A stretch of 64,000 bases of DNA from Chloroflexota bacterium (GTDB lineage Bacteria > Chloroflexota > UBA11872): positions 1-64,000 of the forward strand of contig JAPOXD010000009.1 in assembly GCA_026707285.1 (NCBI GenBank), given 5' to 3'. The position numbers and the translations under genes were made by a program. The notes under the pieces are model-generated. The model was given only the letters and a program-made list of their open reading frames with translations, did not search any database and was not told the origin of the DNA. This document shows positions 56,385-64,000 of this stretch, piece by piece; position 1 is the first letter of the stretch; every line of letters begins with the position of its first letter.

Positions 56385-57488
56385 TCAAACGCCGTTGGGC
56401 GACTCGTCGAACGTGCGCAGAATCTCGTAGAAGCTGTTGCGCTGGGCGGGAATGAATCCGGCCTCGCGGATCATGGTCTGGGTTTCGGCGATGCTGGTGC
56501 GGGCGTAGTGCCCGGCTTCTTGCATCACGTTTTCCTCGAACAGCGTGCCGCCAAAGTCATCCGCGCCGAAGTGCAGCGCCACCTGCCCGACCTTCTTGCC
56601 CTCGCTGAACCACGACGCATCCACGTGGTCCACGTTGTCGAGAAACAGCCGTGACGCGGCCAGGATGCGGAGGTAGCGATTGGCCGAGGCCCGCTTGCCC
56701 TCGAGCTTGCGTCCGAGCGGGGTCCCGCCGGGGGCGAAGCTCCAGGGAATGAAGGCCGTGAAACCGCCCGTCTCGTCCTGGAGGTCCCGCACGCGCGCGA
56801 GGTGCTCCACGAGGTCGTCGTCGGTTTCCACATGCCCGTACATCATCGTGGCGGTGCTGCGCACGCCGGCGTGGTGCGCGGCGCGATGGACCGCGATCCA
56901 CTCGTCGGCGTCCATCTTGAGCGGGCTGATGGCGTCGCGGACGCGGTTGGTGAGCACCTCCGCGCCACCGCCGGGAAACGTGCGCTGACCGGCCGCGAAC
57001 AGCGCGGTCATGACCTCGTCGTAGCTCAATCCCGAGACCTTGGCCATCTCGTAAACCTCGGGCGCCGACCAGAAGTGCGGCGTGAGCCCGGGGAACCGGG
57101 CGCGAGTGGCGCGCACCATGTCGGTGTAGTAGTCGAAGGGCAACTCGGGGTTCAGACCGCCCTGCATGAGCACGGTGGTGCAGCCCATCTCCACCGCCGC
57201 CGCCATCCGCTCCAGCATCTCGTCGACGGTGTGCGTGTAGGCATCGGGCGCCGTGCTGGTGTGGGGCCGGTAGAAGGCGCAGAAGGAGCAGTAGGCGTCG
57301 CAGAGGTTGGTGTAGTTCAGGTTGGTGTCGACCACGTAGGTGACGACGGATTCGGGATGACGCTGAAACCTGACCTCGTTGGCCAGCGCGCCCAGGTCCA
57401 TGAGCGGCGCGTCGCCGAGCAGATAGGACGCGTCGGCGGTCGAGAGCCTTTGGCCCTCGTGCACCTTGGCTTCAATCGTGCGAATCAT
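56385..57488 (-). CDS. mqnC: Cyclic dehypoxanthinyl futalosine synthase (radical SAM)
   Basis: NYTNLCDAYCSFCAFYRP; LMQGGLNPELPFDYYTDMVRATRARFPGLTPHFWSAPEVYEM; start CAT at 57486. Confidence 0.93.
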   Translation of the reverse strand: MIRTIEAKVHEGQRLSTADASYLLGDAPLMDLGALANEVRFQRHPESVVTYVVDTNLNYTNLCDAYCSFCAFYRPHTSTAPDAYTHTVDEMLERMAAAVEMGCTTVLMQGGLNPELPFDYYTDMVRATRARFPGLTPHFWSAPEVYEMAKVSGLSYDEVMTALFAAGQRTFPGGGAEVLTNRVRDAISPLKMDADEWIAVHRAAHHAGVRSTATMMYGHVETDDDLVEHLARVRDLQDETGGFTAFIPWSFAPGGTPLGRKLEGKRASANRYLRILAASRLFLDNVDHVDASWFSEGKKVGQVALHFGADDFGGTLFEENVMQEAGHYARTSIAETQTMIREAGFIPAQRNSFYEILRTFDESPNGV

Positions 57489-58246
57489 GCGGCATCGTGC
57501 TGGACGCTGACCTGGGCATCCAGCTCCCGAAAGCGGTCGACGGCCGACCAGGCACGCGGTCCAAAGCGGTACTCGAACGTCTGGAGATAGCGCCGAACCG
57601 CCGGCGCGTCGAGCCCGCAGTCGGGGCGCCGCGCGGCCAGCGCTCCCAGGTCTTCGAGGTTGATGGTGAGCTGGCGATCCAGGTACTCCACCGCCGCCGC
57701 GACGTTCGCGGGCGCCACGCCCGCACGCTGCATCCACGCGGCAAACACGAAGGGCAGACCGGTCCATTCGTGCCATGCCGCCGCCAGATCGATGACGTGG
57801 GGGTAGCGGGGATCATGCGGCGATTGCAGCAGCGCGCGATCGCCGATGAGCAAGACGGCGTCGGACGGGGCATCCAGCGGCGCCAGCCGGTAGCCGCCAA
57901 CGGCGTAGTAGCGCTGCAAGAGCACGCTCAGCAGTCGGGCCGACGTGGCCGTGTCGTCGATGACGCCAATGGTCCGTCCGCCCAGGTCGGCGGGCGGAAT
58001 CTGGGAGAAGAGGAGCACGGACTTGGCATCGGCCTGCGTGGCGATGCCCATGTCGCCCACCGGCTCGAACAGGTCCGGATGGTCAAACGCGGCGACGATC
58101 GGTAGCGGCGCCACGTCGACCTGACCGCCGCGCACCAGATCGATCATGGCCCGGGGAGTCGCCGTGCGCGCTTCGGCCCGGACGGGATCGTCACCGAAGA
58201 ACGGCTCGGTATTCAGATAGGGGATGCGCCCGAGGCTAGGCAGCAT
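57485..58246 (-). CDS. mqnA: Chorismate dehydratase / menaquinone biosynthetic protein
   Basis: LGRIPYLNTEPFFG; DVAPLPIVAAFDHPDLFEPVGDMGIATQADAKSVLLFS; position between mqnE and mqnC. Confidence 0.92.
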   Translation of the reverse strand: MLPSLGRIPYLNTEPFFGDDPVRAEARTATPRAMIDLVRGGQVDVAPLPIVAAFDHPDLFEPVGDMGIATQADAKSVLLFSQIPPADLGGRTIGVIDDTATSARLLSVLLQRYYAVGGYRLAPLDAPSDAVLLIGDRALLQSPHDPRYPHVIDLAAAWHEWTGLPFVFAAWMQRAGVAPANVAAAVEYLDRQLTINLEDLGALAARRPDCGLDAPAVRRYLQTFEYRFGPRAWSAVDRFRELDAQVSVQHDAA

Positions 58247-59342
58247 GGGTGCGCATGACGGTGTAGGTGGCGTTGCGCTCCACCGGCACCTTGCCGGCCG
58301 AGCGAATGAGCCCCACCAGCCGCGTGCGGGCGACGCCGACCGGGCTGTCGGCCAGCGCGGCGTGCGCGATGCGCTCAGTGCCGATGGTGCCGTCCAGGTC
58401 GTCGGCGCCGAAGTTCAGACCGATCGATGCGGTCTCTTCGCCCGTCATCACCCAATAGGCCTTGATGTGCGGGAAATTGTCGAGCATCAGCCGGGCAGTG
58501 GCGATCATGCGCAGATCGTCGATGGCGCTGGCGTGGCGCGGCACGAGGTTCGTGGTGCCGAGCTGGTATTCCAAGGGGATGAAGCAGAGGAATCCACCGG
58601 TGACATCCTGGGCCTCGCGCAGGCGTATGAAGTGGTGAATGCGCTCCTCGTGCGTCTCGATGTGGCCGTAGAGCATCGTGGCGTTGGAGCGCAGGCCCAT
58701 GCGGTGGGCCAGGTGGTGAATCTCGATCCAGCGGTCGGCGCCTGCCTTGCCGCGGAACAGCTCGCGGCGCACGCGCTCGGAAAAGACCTCGGCCCCGCCG
58801 CCGGGCATGGAGCTGACGCCGGCGGACATCATGCGTTGCAGGACCTCCGCGTCCGAGAGCTTGAATCGCTTGTGGAAGTAGTCGACCTCGGCCGCCGTGA
58901 ACGCCTTGATCTGGACGGCGGGGCGCTCGTCCTTGATCGCGCGCAGAAGGTCCTCGTACCACTCGAAGGGAATGTCAGGGTGGTGGCCGCCGACGATGTG
59001 CACCTCGTGCACGTCGGGCGGAATCTGGCCCAGGATTTCGGGGATCGAGTACTCGTAGGCGTGGTTGTCGCCGCGCTTGGCGGCGAAGTCGCAGAACTTG
59101 CACGACAACACGCAGATGTTCGTCGGATTGATGTGGACGTTGAGCGTGAAGTACACGCGGTCGTCGGAGCGACGGCGGGCCGCCCAATCGGCCATGCGTC
59201 CCAAACCGACGATGTCCGGCGTCTGGAGGCAGCGGAGCCCGTCGGCCGCGCCGAGGCGACGTCCTTCGCGGACGCTGTCCCAGATGGGCTCCAGCGCGGC
59301 GTCGCGGAAGCGCATGTCGGGAGCGGTGACCGTCTCAGGCAT
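58236..59342 (-). CDS. mqnE: Aminodeoxyfutalosine synthase (radical SAM)
   Basis: NPTNICVLSCKFCDFAAKRGDNHAYEYS; VHIVGGHHPDIPFEWYEDLLRAIKDERPAVQIKAFTAAEVDYFHK. Confidence 0.93.
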   Translation of the reverse strand: MPETVTAPDMRFRDAALEPIWDSVREGRRLGAADGLRCLQTPDIVGLGRMADWAARRRSDDRVYFTLNVHINPTNICVLSCKFCDFAAKRGDNHAYEYSIPEILGQIPPDVHEVHIVGGHHPDIPFEWYEDLLRAIKDERPAVQIKAFTAAEVDYFHKRFKLSDAEVLQRMMSAGVSSMPGGGAEVFSERVRRELFRGKAGADRWIEIHHLAHRMGLRSNATMLYGHIETHEERIHHFIRLREAQDVTGGFLCFIPLEYQLGTTNLVPRHASAIDDLRMIATARLMLDNFPHIKAYWVMTGEETASIGLNFGADDLDGTIGTERIAHAALADSPVGVARTRLVGLIRSAGKVPVERNATYTVMRTHAA

Positions 59343-59985
59343 GGGCCGGCATCCTGTCCGCCGGGAGCTGGTTGATGTCGATGCCCACGCTCTGCAGCAG
59401 CAGGTGCCGCAGCGCCGGATAGGTCATGTGCAACGGCCCATGGTCGGGATCGTGCAGCCAGCGGACGACGATCTCGCTGATGGCCCCGAACCAGGCGGTG
59501 GCGATGAGGTCGGTGTCGCAGGGCTCGAGGGTGCCCTCGGCGACGGCGGCGTCCAGGTGGCGGCGAATCAGCGCGGCGAACTGCTGCCGGACGAAGAGCA
59601 AATCGTCGCTGAAGGCGCGCCCGGCGCCCGCAACCTCAACCAGCGTGACGCGCGCCAGCGTGCGGTGCTTGGTGAAAATGTCGATGACCGACAGCAGCGC
59701 GGCGTCGAGCCGGTGGATGGCGGTGGGCTCGTCGACAAGCTCCCGCTCGACGCGCTCGACCAAATAAGACGCCAACTCCCGCACCAACGCGCGGAAGATG
59801 GCCTCTTTGCTCGGGAAGTGGAAGTAGGCCGTGCCCTTGGAACGTCCGGCGCGGGTGACGATCTCGTCAACCGCGGCGCGGTGATAGCCCTTTTCGCCAA
59901 AGACGTTGAGGGCGGATTCGAGCAGCGCGCGCCGTGTGGCGTCTCGCTTGGTTCCGCGACGGGCCCCAGGGAGGCGAAGTTGCAA
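59335..59985 (-). CDS. TetR/AcrR family transcriptional regulator (TTG start proposed, uncertain)
   Basis: TRRALLESALNVFGEKGYHRAAVDEIVTRAGRSKGTAYFHFPSKEAIFRALV; stop overlaps mqnE start by 8 nt. Confidence 0.88.
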   Translation of the reverse strand: MQLRLPGARRGTKRDATRRALLESALNVFGEKGYHRAAVDEIVTRAGRSKGTAYFHFPSKEAIFRALVRELASYLVERVERELVDEPTAIHRLDAALLSVIDIFTKHRTLARVTLVEVAGAGRAFSDDLLFVRQQFAALIRRHLDAAVAEGTLEPCDTDLIATAWFGAISEIVVRWLHDPDHGPLHMTYPALRHLLLQSVGIDINQLPADRMPAHA

Positions 59986-60059
59986 CGGCCGATCACCAAA
60001 ACCGACTAGCGAGTCAGTTTGGCCCACGGTGGATTCCGGCGTCAACTGACGGGTTGGGA

Positions 60060-60869
60060 CTAGACCCGGATGCGGGCGAAGTTCATCCGCAGCGGCGCGA
60101 GGGCGTCTCGGTTGAGGATCACGGTGGCGGGCATGGGGTCGCGCTTCTGAACCGGCATGGCCCACGCGCCAAACCGGTCGCCCAAGAGCGTGGCGCGGGT
60201 GGTGACCCACATGCGCCCGCCGTCGAACGGCGACACCAGCATGGTCCCGATGGCCTGCTCGCCGCCGGACAGCGCGGCGGCGAAGACCAACCCCACCTGC
60301 GCGCCGGACACGGCGCCAAACGCGGAGTCCCACACCTGGGCCATGAACTGGCGCTCGATCATGCTGGCCGCGGCGCGGCGCGGATCGCTCACGTTCACGC
60401 CCTGCGCCCGAATACTGGCCTCGGCGCTGGCGATGAGGGTGTCGCGCGACTTGAAGAACTGGTCGCGCGCCGCCTCGACGCGGGTGCGGTAGGCCTCGGT
60501 GGGATCGAAGGGCAGCATCACAACCAGCGTGGCCGGCACGTGCCGCGGATCGACGTCGAGCGCCACCCGCACCTGGTACGGCGGCCCCGATTGGGTGCGA
60601 GCTTCGGCGTCCTTCTGGGATTCGGTGGTCGCTGATGCGGCTTCAGCCGCCTGAGCCTCGGCGGCCGGAGGCGACTCGGACTCCGCGGGCGCCGGCGGCT
60701 CCGCGGCGGGCGGAGGCTCCGGCGGCGGCGAGGGCGCGGCCGGAAGCGGCTGGCCGCTGGGACCAAGGAGCACGGGTCGCTTGTTCCTCGACTGGGCCAC
60801 GGCATCTCGTTCCGGCAGCGGTGCGGGGCATGCTACCGCACTCGTGGCCGCGGACTCCCCCCAGGCCAT
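60060..60869 (-). CDS. Uncharacterised protein with Pro/Ala/Glu-rich N-terminal region
   Basis: Low-complexity N-terminus then [42 protein letters not shown]...; start uncertain. Confidence 0.55.
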   Translation of the reverse strand: MAWGESAATSAVACPAPLPERDAVAQSRNKRPVLLGPSGQPLPAAPSPPPEPPPAAEPPAPAESESPPAAEAQAAEAASATTESQKDAEARTQSGPPYQVRVALDVDPRHVPATLVVMLPFDPTEAYRTRVEAARDQFFKSRDTLIASAEASIRAQGVNVSDPRRAAASMIERQFMAQVWDSAFGAVSGAQVGLVFAAALSGGEQAIGTMLVSPFDGGRMWVTTRATLLGDRFGAWAMPVQKRDPMPATVILNRDALAPLRMNFARIRV

Positions 60870-60955
60870 CGCGGGCGCGGCGTATTCTTGGTCGAACGTC
60901 GCAGCCGGCAGCCGGCCGGTGGGTCGTTGCGACGGGCGAGAGAGGAGACGGTCCG

Positions 60956-62002
60956 ATGGCGCTGCTGCCCATGCGCGTGCTGCTCGATCACGCGGCCGCC
61001 AACGACTATGGGATCGCGGCCTTCAACGTGAACTTCATGGAGCAGATCCAGGCCATCATGGAGGCGGCCGACGAGGCGAACGCGCCGGTGATCATCCAGG
61101 CCAGCCGCGGGGCCCGTGAGTACACCAACGACCTCTACTTGCGGCACCTGATGCTGGCCGCCGCGGAGCTGTATCCGCACGTGCCGATTGCCATGCACCA
61201 GGACCACGGCAACAGCCCCGCGACCTGCGCCAGCGCGATCGACAACGGATTCACCAGCGTGATGATGGACGGGTCGCTGGAGGCCGACGGGAAGACGCCG
61301 GCGTCGTACGAGTACAACGTGGCCGTGACGCGCGAGGTCGTGGCGCTGGCCCACGCGAAAGGCGTGACCGTCGAGGGCGAGCTAGGCGTGCTGGGGAGCC
61401 TGGAGACCGGCATGGGCGACCAGGAAGACGGTCACGGCGCGGAGGGGCCAGTCGATCGGGAGCAGCTGCTGACCGATCCCGAACAAGCCGAGGATTTCGT
61501 AGCCGCGACGGGCGTGGACGCGCTGGCCGTGGCGATCGGAACGAGTCACGGGGCCTACAAGTTCAGCCGCAAGCCCGACGCGGGCGTGCTGGTGATGGAC
61601 CGGATTCGCGAAATCCACCGCCGCTTGCCGAATACGCACCTCGTCATGCACGGCAGCTCGTCGGTGCCGCAGCATTTGCAGGACGTGATCAACGCGAACG
61701 GCGGCGAGATGCGGCAGACCTACGGCGTGCCGATTGCCGAGATCCAGGAGGGCATTCGCCACGGCGTGCGCAAGATCAACGTCGACACCGATAACCGCAT
61801 GGCCATCACGGGCGCCATTCGCCAGGTGTTTCACGAGGACCCGAGCGAGTTCGATCCGCGCAAATATCTCGGGCCCGCGCGCGACGCGATGAAACAGGTG
61901 TGCCTGGCGCGCATGGAGGCGTTCGGGATGGCCGGCCAGGGGTCGCGCGTGCCGCACGTGGGGCTGGACGCGATGGCCGGCGAGTACGCGGCGCTGGTCT
62001 AG
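60956..62002 (+). CDS. fba: Class II fructose-bisphosphate aldolase
   Basis: [116 protein letters not shown]. Confidence 0.94.
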   Translation: MALLPMRVLLDHAAANDYGIAAFNVNFMEQIQAIMEAADEANAPVIIQASRGAREYTNDLYLRHLMLAAAELYPHVPIAMHQDHGNSPATCASAIDNGFTSVMMDGSLEADGKTPASYEYNVAVTREVVALAHAKGVTVEGELGVLGSLETGMGDQEDGHGAEGPVDREQLLTDPEQAEDFVAATGVDALAVAIGTSHGAYKFSRKPDAGVLVMDRIREIHRRLPNTHLVMHGSSSVPQHLQDVINANGGEMRQTYGVPIAEIQEGIRHGVRKINVDTDNRMAITGAIRQVFHEDPSEFDPRKYLGPARDAMKQVCLARMEAFGMAGQGSRVPHVGLDAMAGEYAALV

Positions 62003-62019
62003 CCGGTCGCCGCATCCGG

Positions 62020-62622
62020 GTGCGAATCGATCGGGACGCGCTGCAGGCGCTCCACAGGTGCGGCCGTGATGCCGCAGGCGCCTGGGCAAAGGGCTGCGCA
62101 CGTGAAGCCCTGGACGAAATCGGTCGGACGGCGTGTGCGCCCGAGTTTCGGAGCCGCGGAACCGGAGCGATCAGCCCCCAGGCGGCGACACACGTCGGTC
62201 ACGCCATCGCCGAGGCCCTGGGCGCGGAGCCTGATTCCAGCGAAACCACCCTGGCACTGGCAGCGGCGTTGCTGGCGTCGCCGCACCTATCCCATCGGAT
62301 GGTGGGACCACACGTGCTCACGCTGCTGGCGCGGGAGAATCCAAGTCTTGCCGACCAGATTCTCCAGTTGGCCGAATTGTGCGCCGATTCGGCGGCCGTG
62401 GCCGCCCTGGCGATCCCGTTGGCAGCGGCCGTGAAGCGCAACCCGTCCTCCCTGGCCGGCTTGCAGCAGTCCGCCGATACCTTGCCCCGGCAGTTGGCGC
62501 TGCAGGCAACGGCCCAAGCCCTTGCCGCCAGGGGTTCGGAGGTGGACCGAGCATCGCTCACCCAGCGCACGTCGCCTTCAACCGTGAGCGTTGAAAGGCA
62601 AACCGGTCGGAGCTTGCAGTAG
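62020..62622 (+). CDS. Uncharacterised alpha-helical protein
   Basis: GTG start 18 nt downstream of fba stop; Ala/Leu-rich repeated helices. Confidence 0.5.
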   Translation: MRIDRDALQALHRCGRDAAGAWAKGCAREALDEIGRTACAPEFRSRGTGAISPQAATHVGHAIAEALGAEPDSSETTLALAAALLASPHLSHRMVGPHVLTLLARENPSLADQILQLAELCADSAAVAALAIPLAAAVKRNPSSLAGLQQSADTLPRQLALQATAQALAARGSEVDRASLTQRTSPSTVSVERQTGRSLQ

Positions 62623-62750
62623 CGCGCTCACGGATTCCGGTCTGAACAACAGGCCGCGACCTGCACCTGACGCGAACTCGATGTGCCGCGGACCCTCGCC
62701 TGCTCCGAGCCGATTACTGTTAGGTCAAGCGCCCGGCAATCGACTCACGG

Positions 62751-63002
62751 TTATGCTGCACGCCCCTCGCCACGGTCGCGGCCATTGGCGAAGGCCAAGC
62801 CCTCGATCACGCCTTCCACGCGGGCCATACGTCGGTCCAAGTCGCGTACGTCGGCCCGTAGAGAGTCAATGTCGGAGCCTAGGTCTGCGCGCACATCACG
62901 AATGTCCGCGCGCAGCCAGGCCGCCATGCCCACGATAAGGCTGCCCAATCCGAGAAGCAGCACGGCGCCCACGCTCAGAATGCCGATCAATTCCGGCGTC
63001 AT
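62751..63002 (-). CDS. Small TM plus coiled-coil protein
   Basis: IGILSVGAVLLLGLGSLIVGMAAWLRADIRDVRADLGSDIDSLRADVRDLDRRMARVEGVIEGL. Confidence 0.55.
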   Translation of the reverse strand: MTPELIGILSVGAVLLLGLGSLIVGMAAWLRADIRDVRADLGSDIDSLRADVRDLDRRMARVEGVIEGLAFANGRDRGEGRAA

Positions 63003-63086
63003 GCGATGCCGTCGCTATTTCGGGCGCGCGTTCTCATGGCCTGCATTAAGCCTTGCACGAGTAATCGCAACAGTCTCCCGGCGACC

Positions 63087-63431
63087 TCAGCCAGGCGACT
63101 CGGAGTCGCCCTCCTGCGTCACGCCGAAACCGTCGGCCAAGGCGCGCAGATTCTCCCAGGGATAAATGCCCGTGGCGTGGCCGTCCGTCCACGTGAAGGT
63201 AAGGGCGTAGTGGCCGACGGCCGCGATGCGCACCGCGCCGATGTCGGCCGGGACCGTGTCCGGATCGAGCTGCGGGGCGCCCGTGACCTCGTTGACGCAC
63301 ACCGCGCAGCCACAGGCCAGGCGGATTTCACGCAAGGGCAAGGTTGACTCGGCGCCGTCGGCCCAGGTGATGCCCAGCGCCTGCTCACCCACCCGTCGCA
63401 AGCCGGTCGCCGTCGTTGCGGCGCTGGTCAT
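63087..63431 (-). CDS. DUF971 domain protein
   Basis: LGITWADGAESTLPLREIRLACGCAVCVNEVTG...AVGHYALTFTWTDGHATGIYPWENLRALA. Confidence 0.85.
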   Translation of the reverse strand: MTSAATTATGLRRVGEQALGITWADGAESTLPLREIRLACGCAVCVNEVTGAPQLDPDTVPADIGAVRIAAVGHYALTFTWTDGHATGIYPWENLRALADGFGVTQEGDSESPG

Positions 63432-64000
63432 GCGGGGCGGGCGTCCGCGCCGTTGCGCGCCGCGCGCTCGACGAACGAGCCGATCTCATCGGCCAGCGTC
63501 TCCGCCAGGGCCTGGGTGCCGGCTTCGGCGAGAATCCGAAACGCTGGCTCGTCGACATCGGGAACGACCACCGCGCGCTCTCCGGGAGCGCCGATGACCA
63601 CGCCGTCCAGCGGGCCCTCGTCGCGGCGCCGGCTGTGGCTGTTGAGACGCCGCATGACGGCCCCGCGGCGTTCCCAATCCACGCGAACCTCGCGACGGGC
63701 GACGGTGAATGCCGGCAGCGCCGCGACACAGGCGCTCACCGGCCGCTCCGCTCCGGCCAGTCCGGCCACGAGGCGGATGACGGTGGCCATGGGGTCGGGA
63801 CCGGCGTGCAGCGACGGGAAGCCGAAGGCATCGCGTCCGTTGATGGTGAGCACGGCGTCGCGCTGCATCGCCGCGCGCATCATGGCGGCGGCGTTGGTGG
63901 GCGTGCGGTGGGGCGCAAACCCAAGGTCCGCGGCGTGGTTGAACACGCTGTCCGGCACCGTGACCGGGAGCGCCACCGTGCCTGCAAGTCCGGCCTCGCG
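63428..64000 (-). CDS. Partial CDS (5' end beyond window): C-terminal part of a phosphomannomutase-like / sugar-nucleotide protein
   Basis: Frame stays open to window end (REAGLAGTVALPVTVPDSVFN...); DPMATVIRLVAGLAG, GAVMRRLN, VVVPDVDEPAFRILAEAGTQALAETLADEI. Confidence 0.6.
   Translation of the reverse strand, partial: REAGLAGTVALPVTVPDSVFNHAADLGFAPHRTPTNAAAMMRAAMQRDAVLTINGRDAFGFPSLHAGPDPMATVIRLVAGLAGAERPVSACVAALPAFTVARREVRVDWERRGAVMRRLNSHSRRRDEGPLDGVVIGAPGERAVVVPDVDEPAFRILAEAGTQALAETLADEIGSFVERAARNGADARPA

Noticed and set aside
59986-60333. N-terminal extension of the TetR ORF
   Set aside because: R/G-rich sequence antisense to the neighbouring gene's region and upstream of the HTH; a TTG near 59985 is a more plausible start.
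1-64000. tRNA/rRNA genes, transposases, integrases, phage genes
   Set aside because: None recognised by reading; a tRNAscan-SE/Infernal run would be decisive but could not be run here.

Overview
This 64 kb window is high-GC bacterial chromosome. The gene content (phytanoyl-CoA dioxygenase paralogs, enolase-superfamily gene, futalosine menaquinone genes, rpsF-ssb-rpsR) resembles environmental Chloroflexota-type genomes, but that taxonomic guess is inference only. I support about 55 coding regions. Housekeeping genes are rpsF-ssb-rpsR, mnmG, pgsA, ispH, class II fba and an mqnE-A-C-D futalosine cluster. Repair genes are a UdgB-like uracil-DNA glycosylase and a YprA/YprB (MrfA/MrfB)-like helicase and exonuclease pair. 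Catabolic families include five PhyH dioxygenases, three Gfo/Idh/MocA oxidoreductases, three SDRs, two HpcH/HpaI aldolases, an MMSDH-like ALDH and an enolase-superfamily enzyme. I found no tRNA, rRNA, CRISPR array or transposase. The most notable structures are: (1) a ~64 bp interspersed double-hairpin element with terminal inverted repeats (REPIN/MITE-like, ~10 copies, some in 107-110 bp tandem arrays), plus two other palindromic repeat families whose copies differ by compensatory stem changes; (2) a ~3.5 kb tandem duplication of an Ldh_2 - small ORF - membrane sulfatase module, where the second copy of Ldh_2 and of the small ORF each carry a one-base frameshift; (3) a tightly coupled four-gene operon of unrecognised, mostly membrane-associated proteins ending in a band-7/SPFH-like domain; (4) membrane sulfatase genes with a high-GC 5' part and a low-GC catalytic part. 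The large antisense ORFs in the supplied track are high-GC shadow frames and were rejected.
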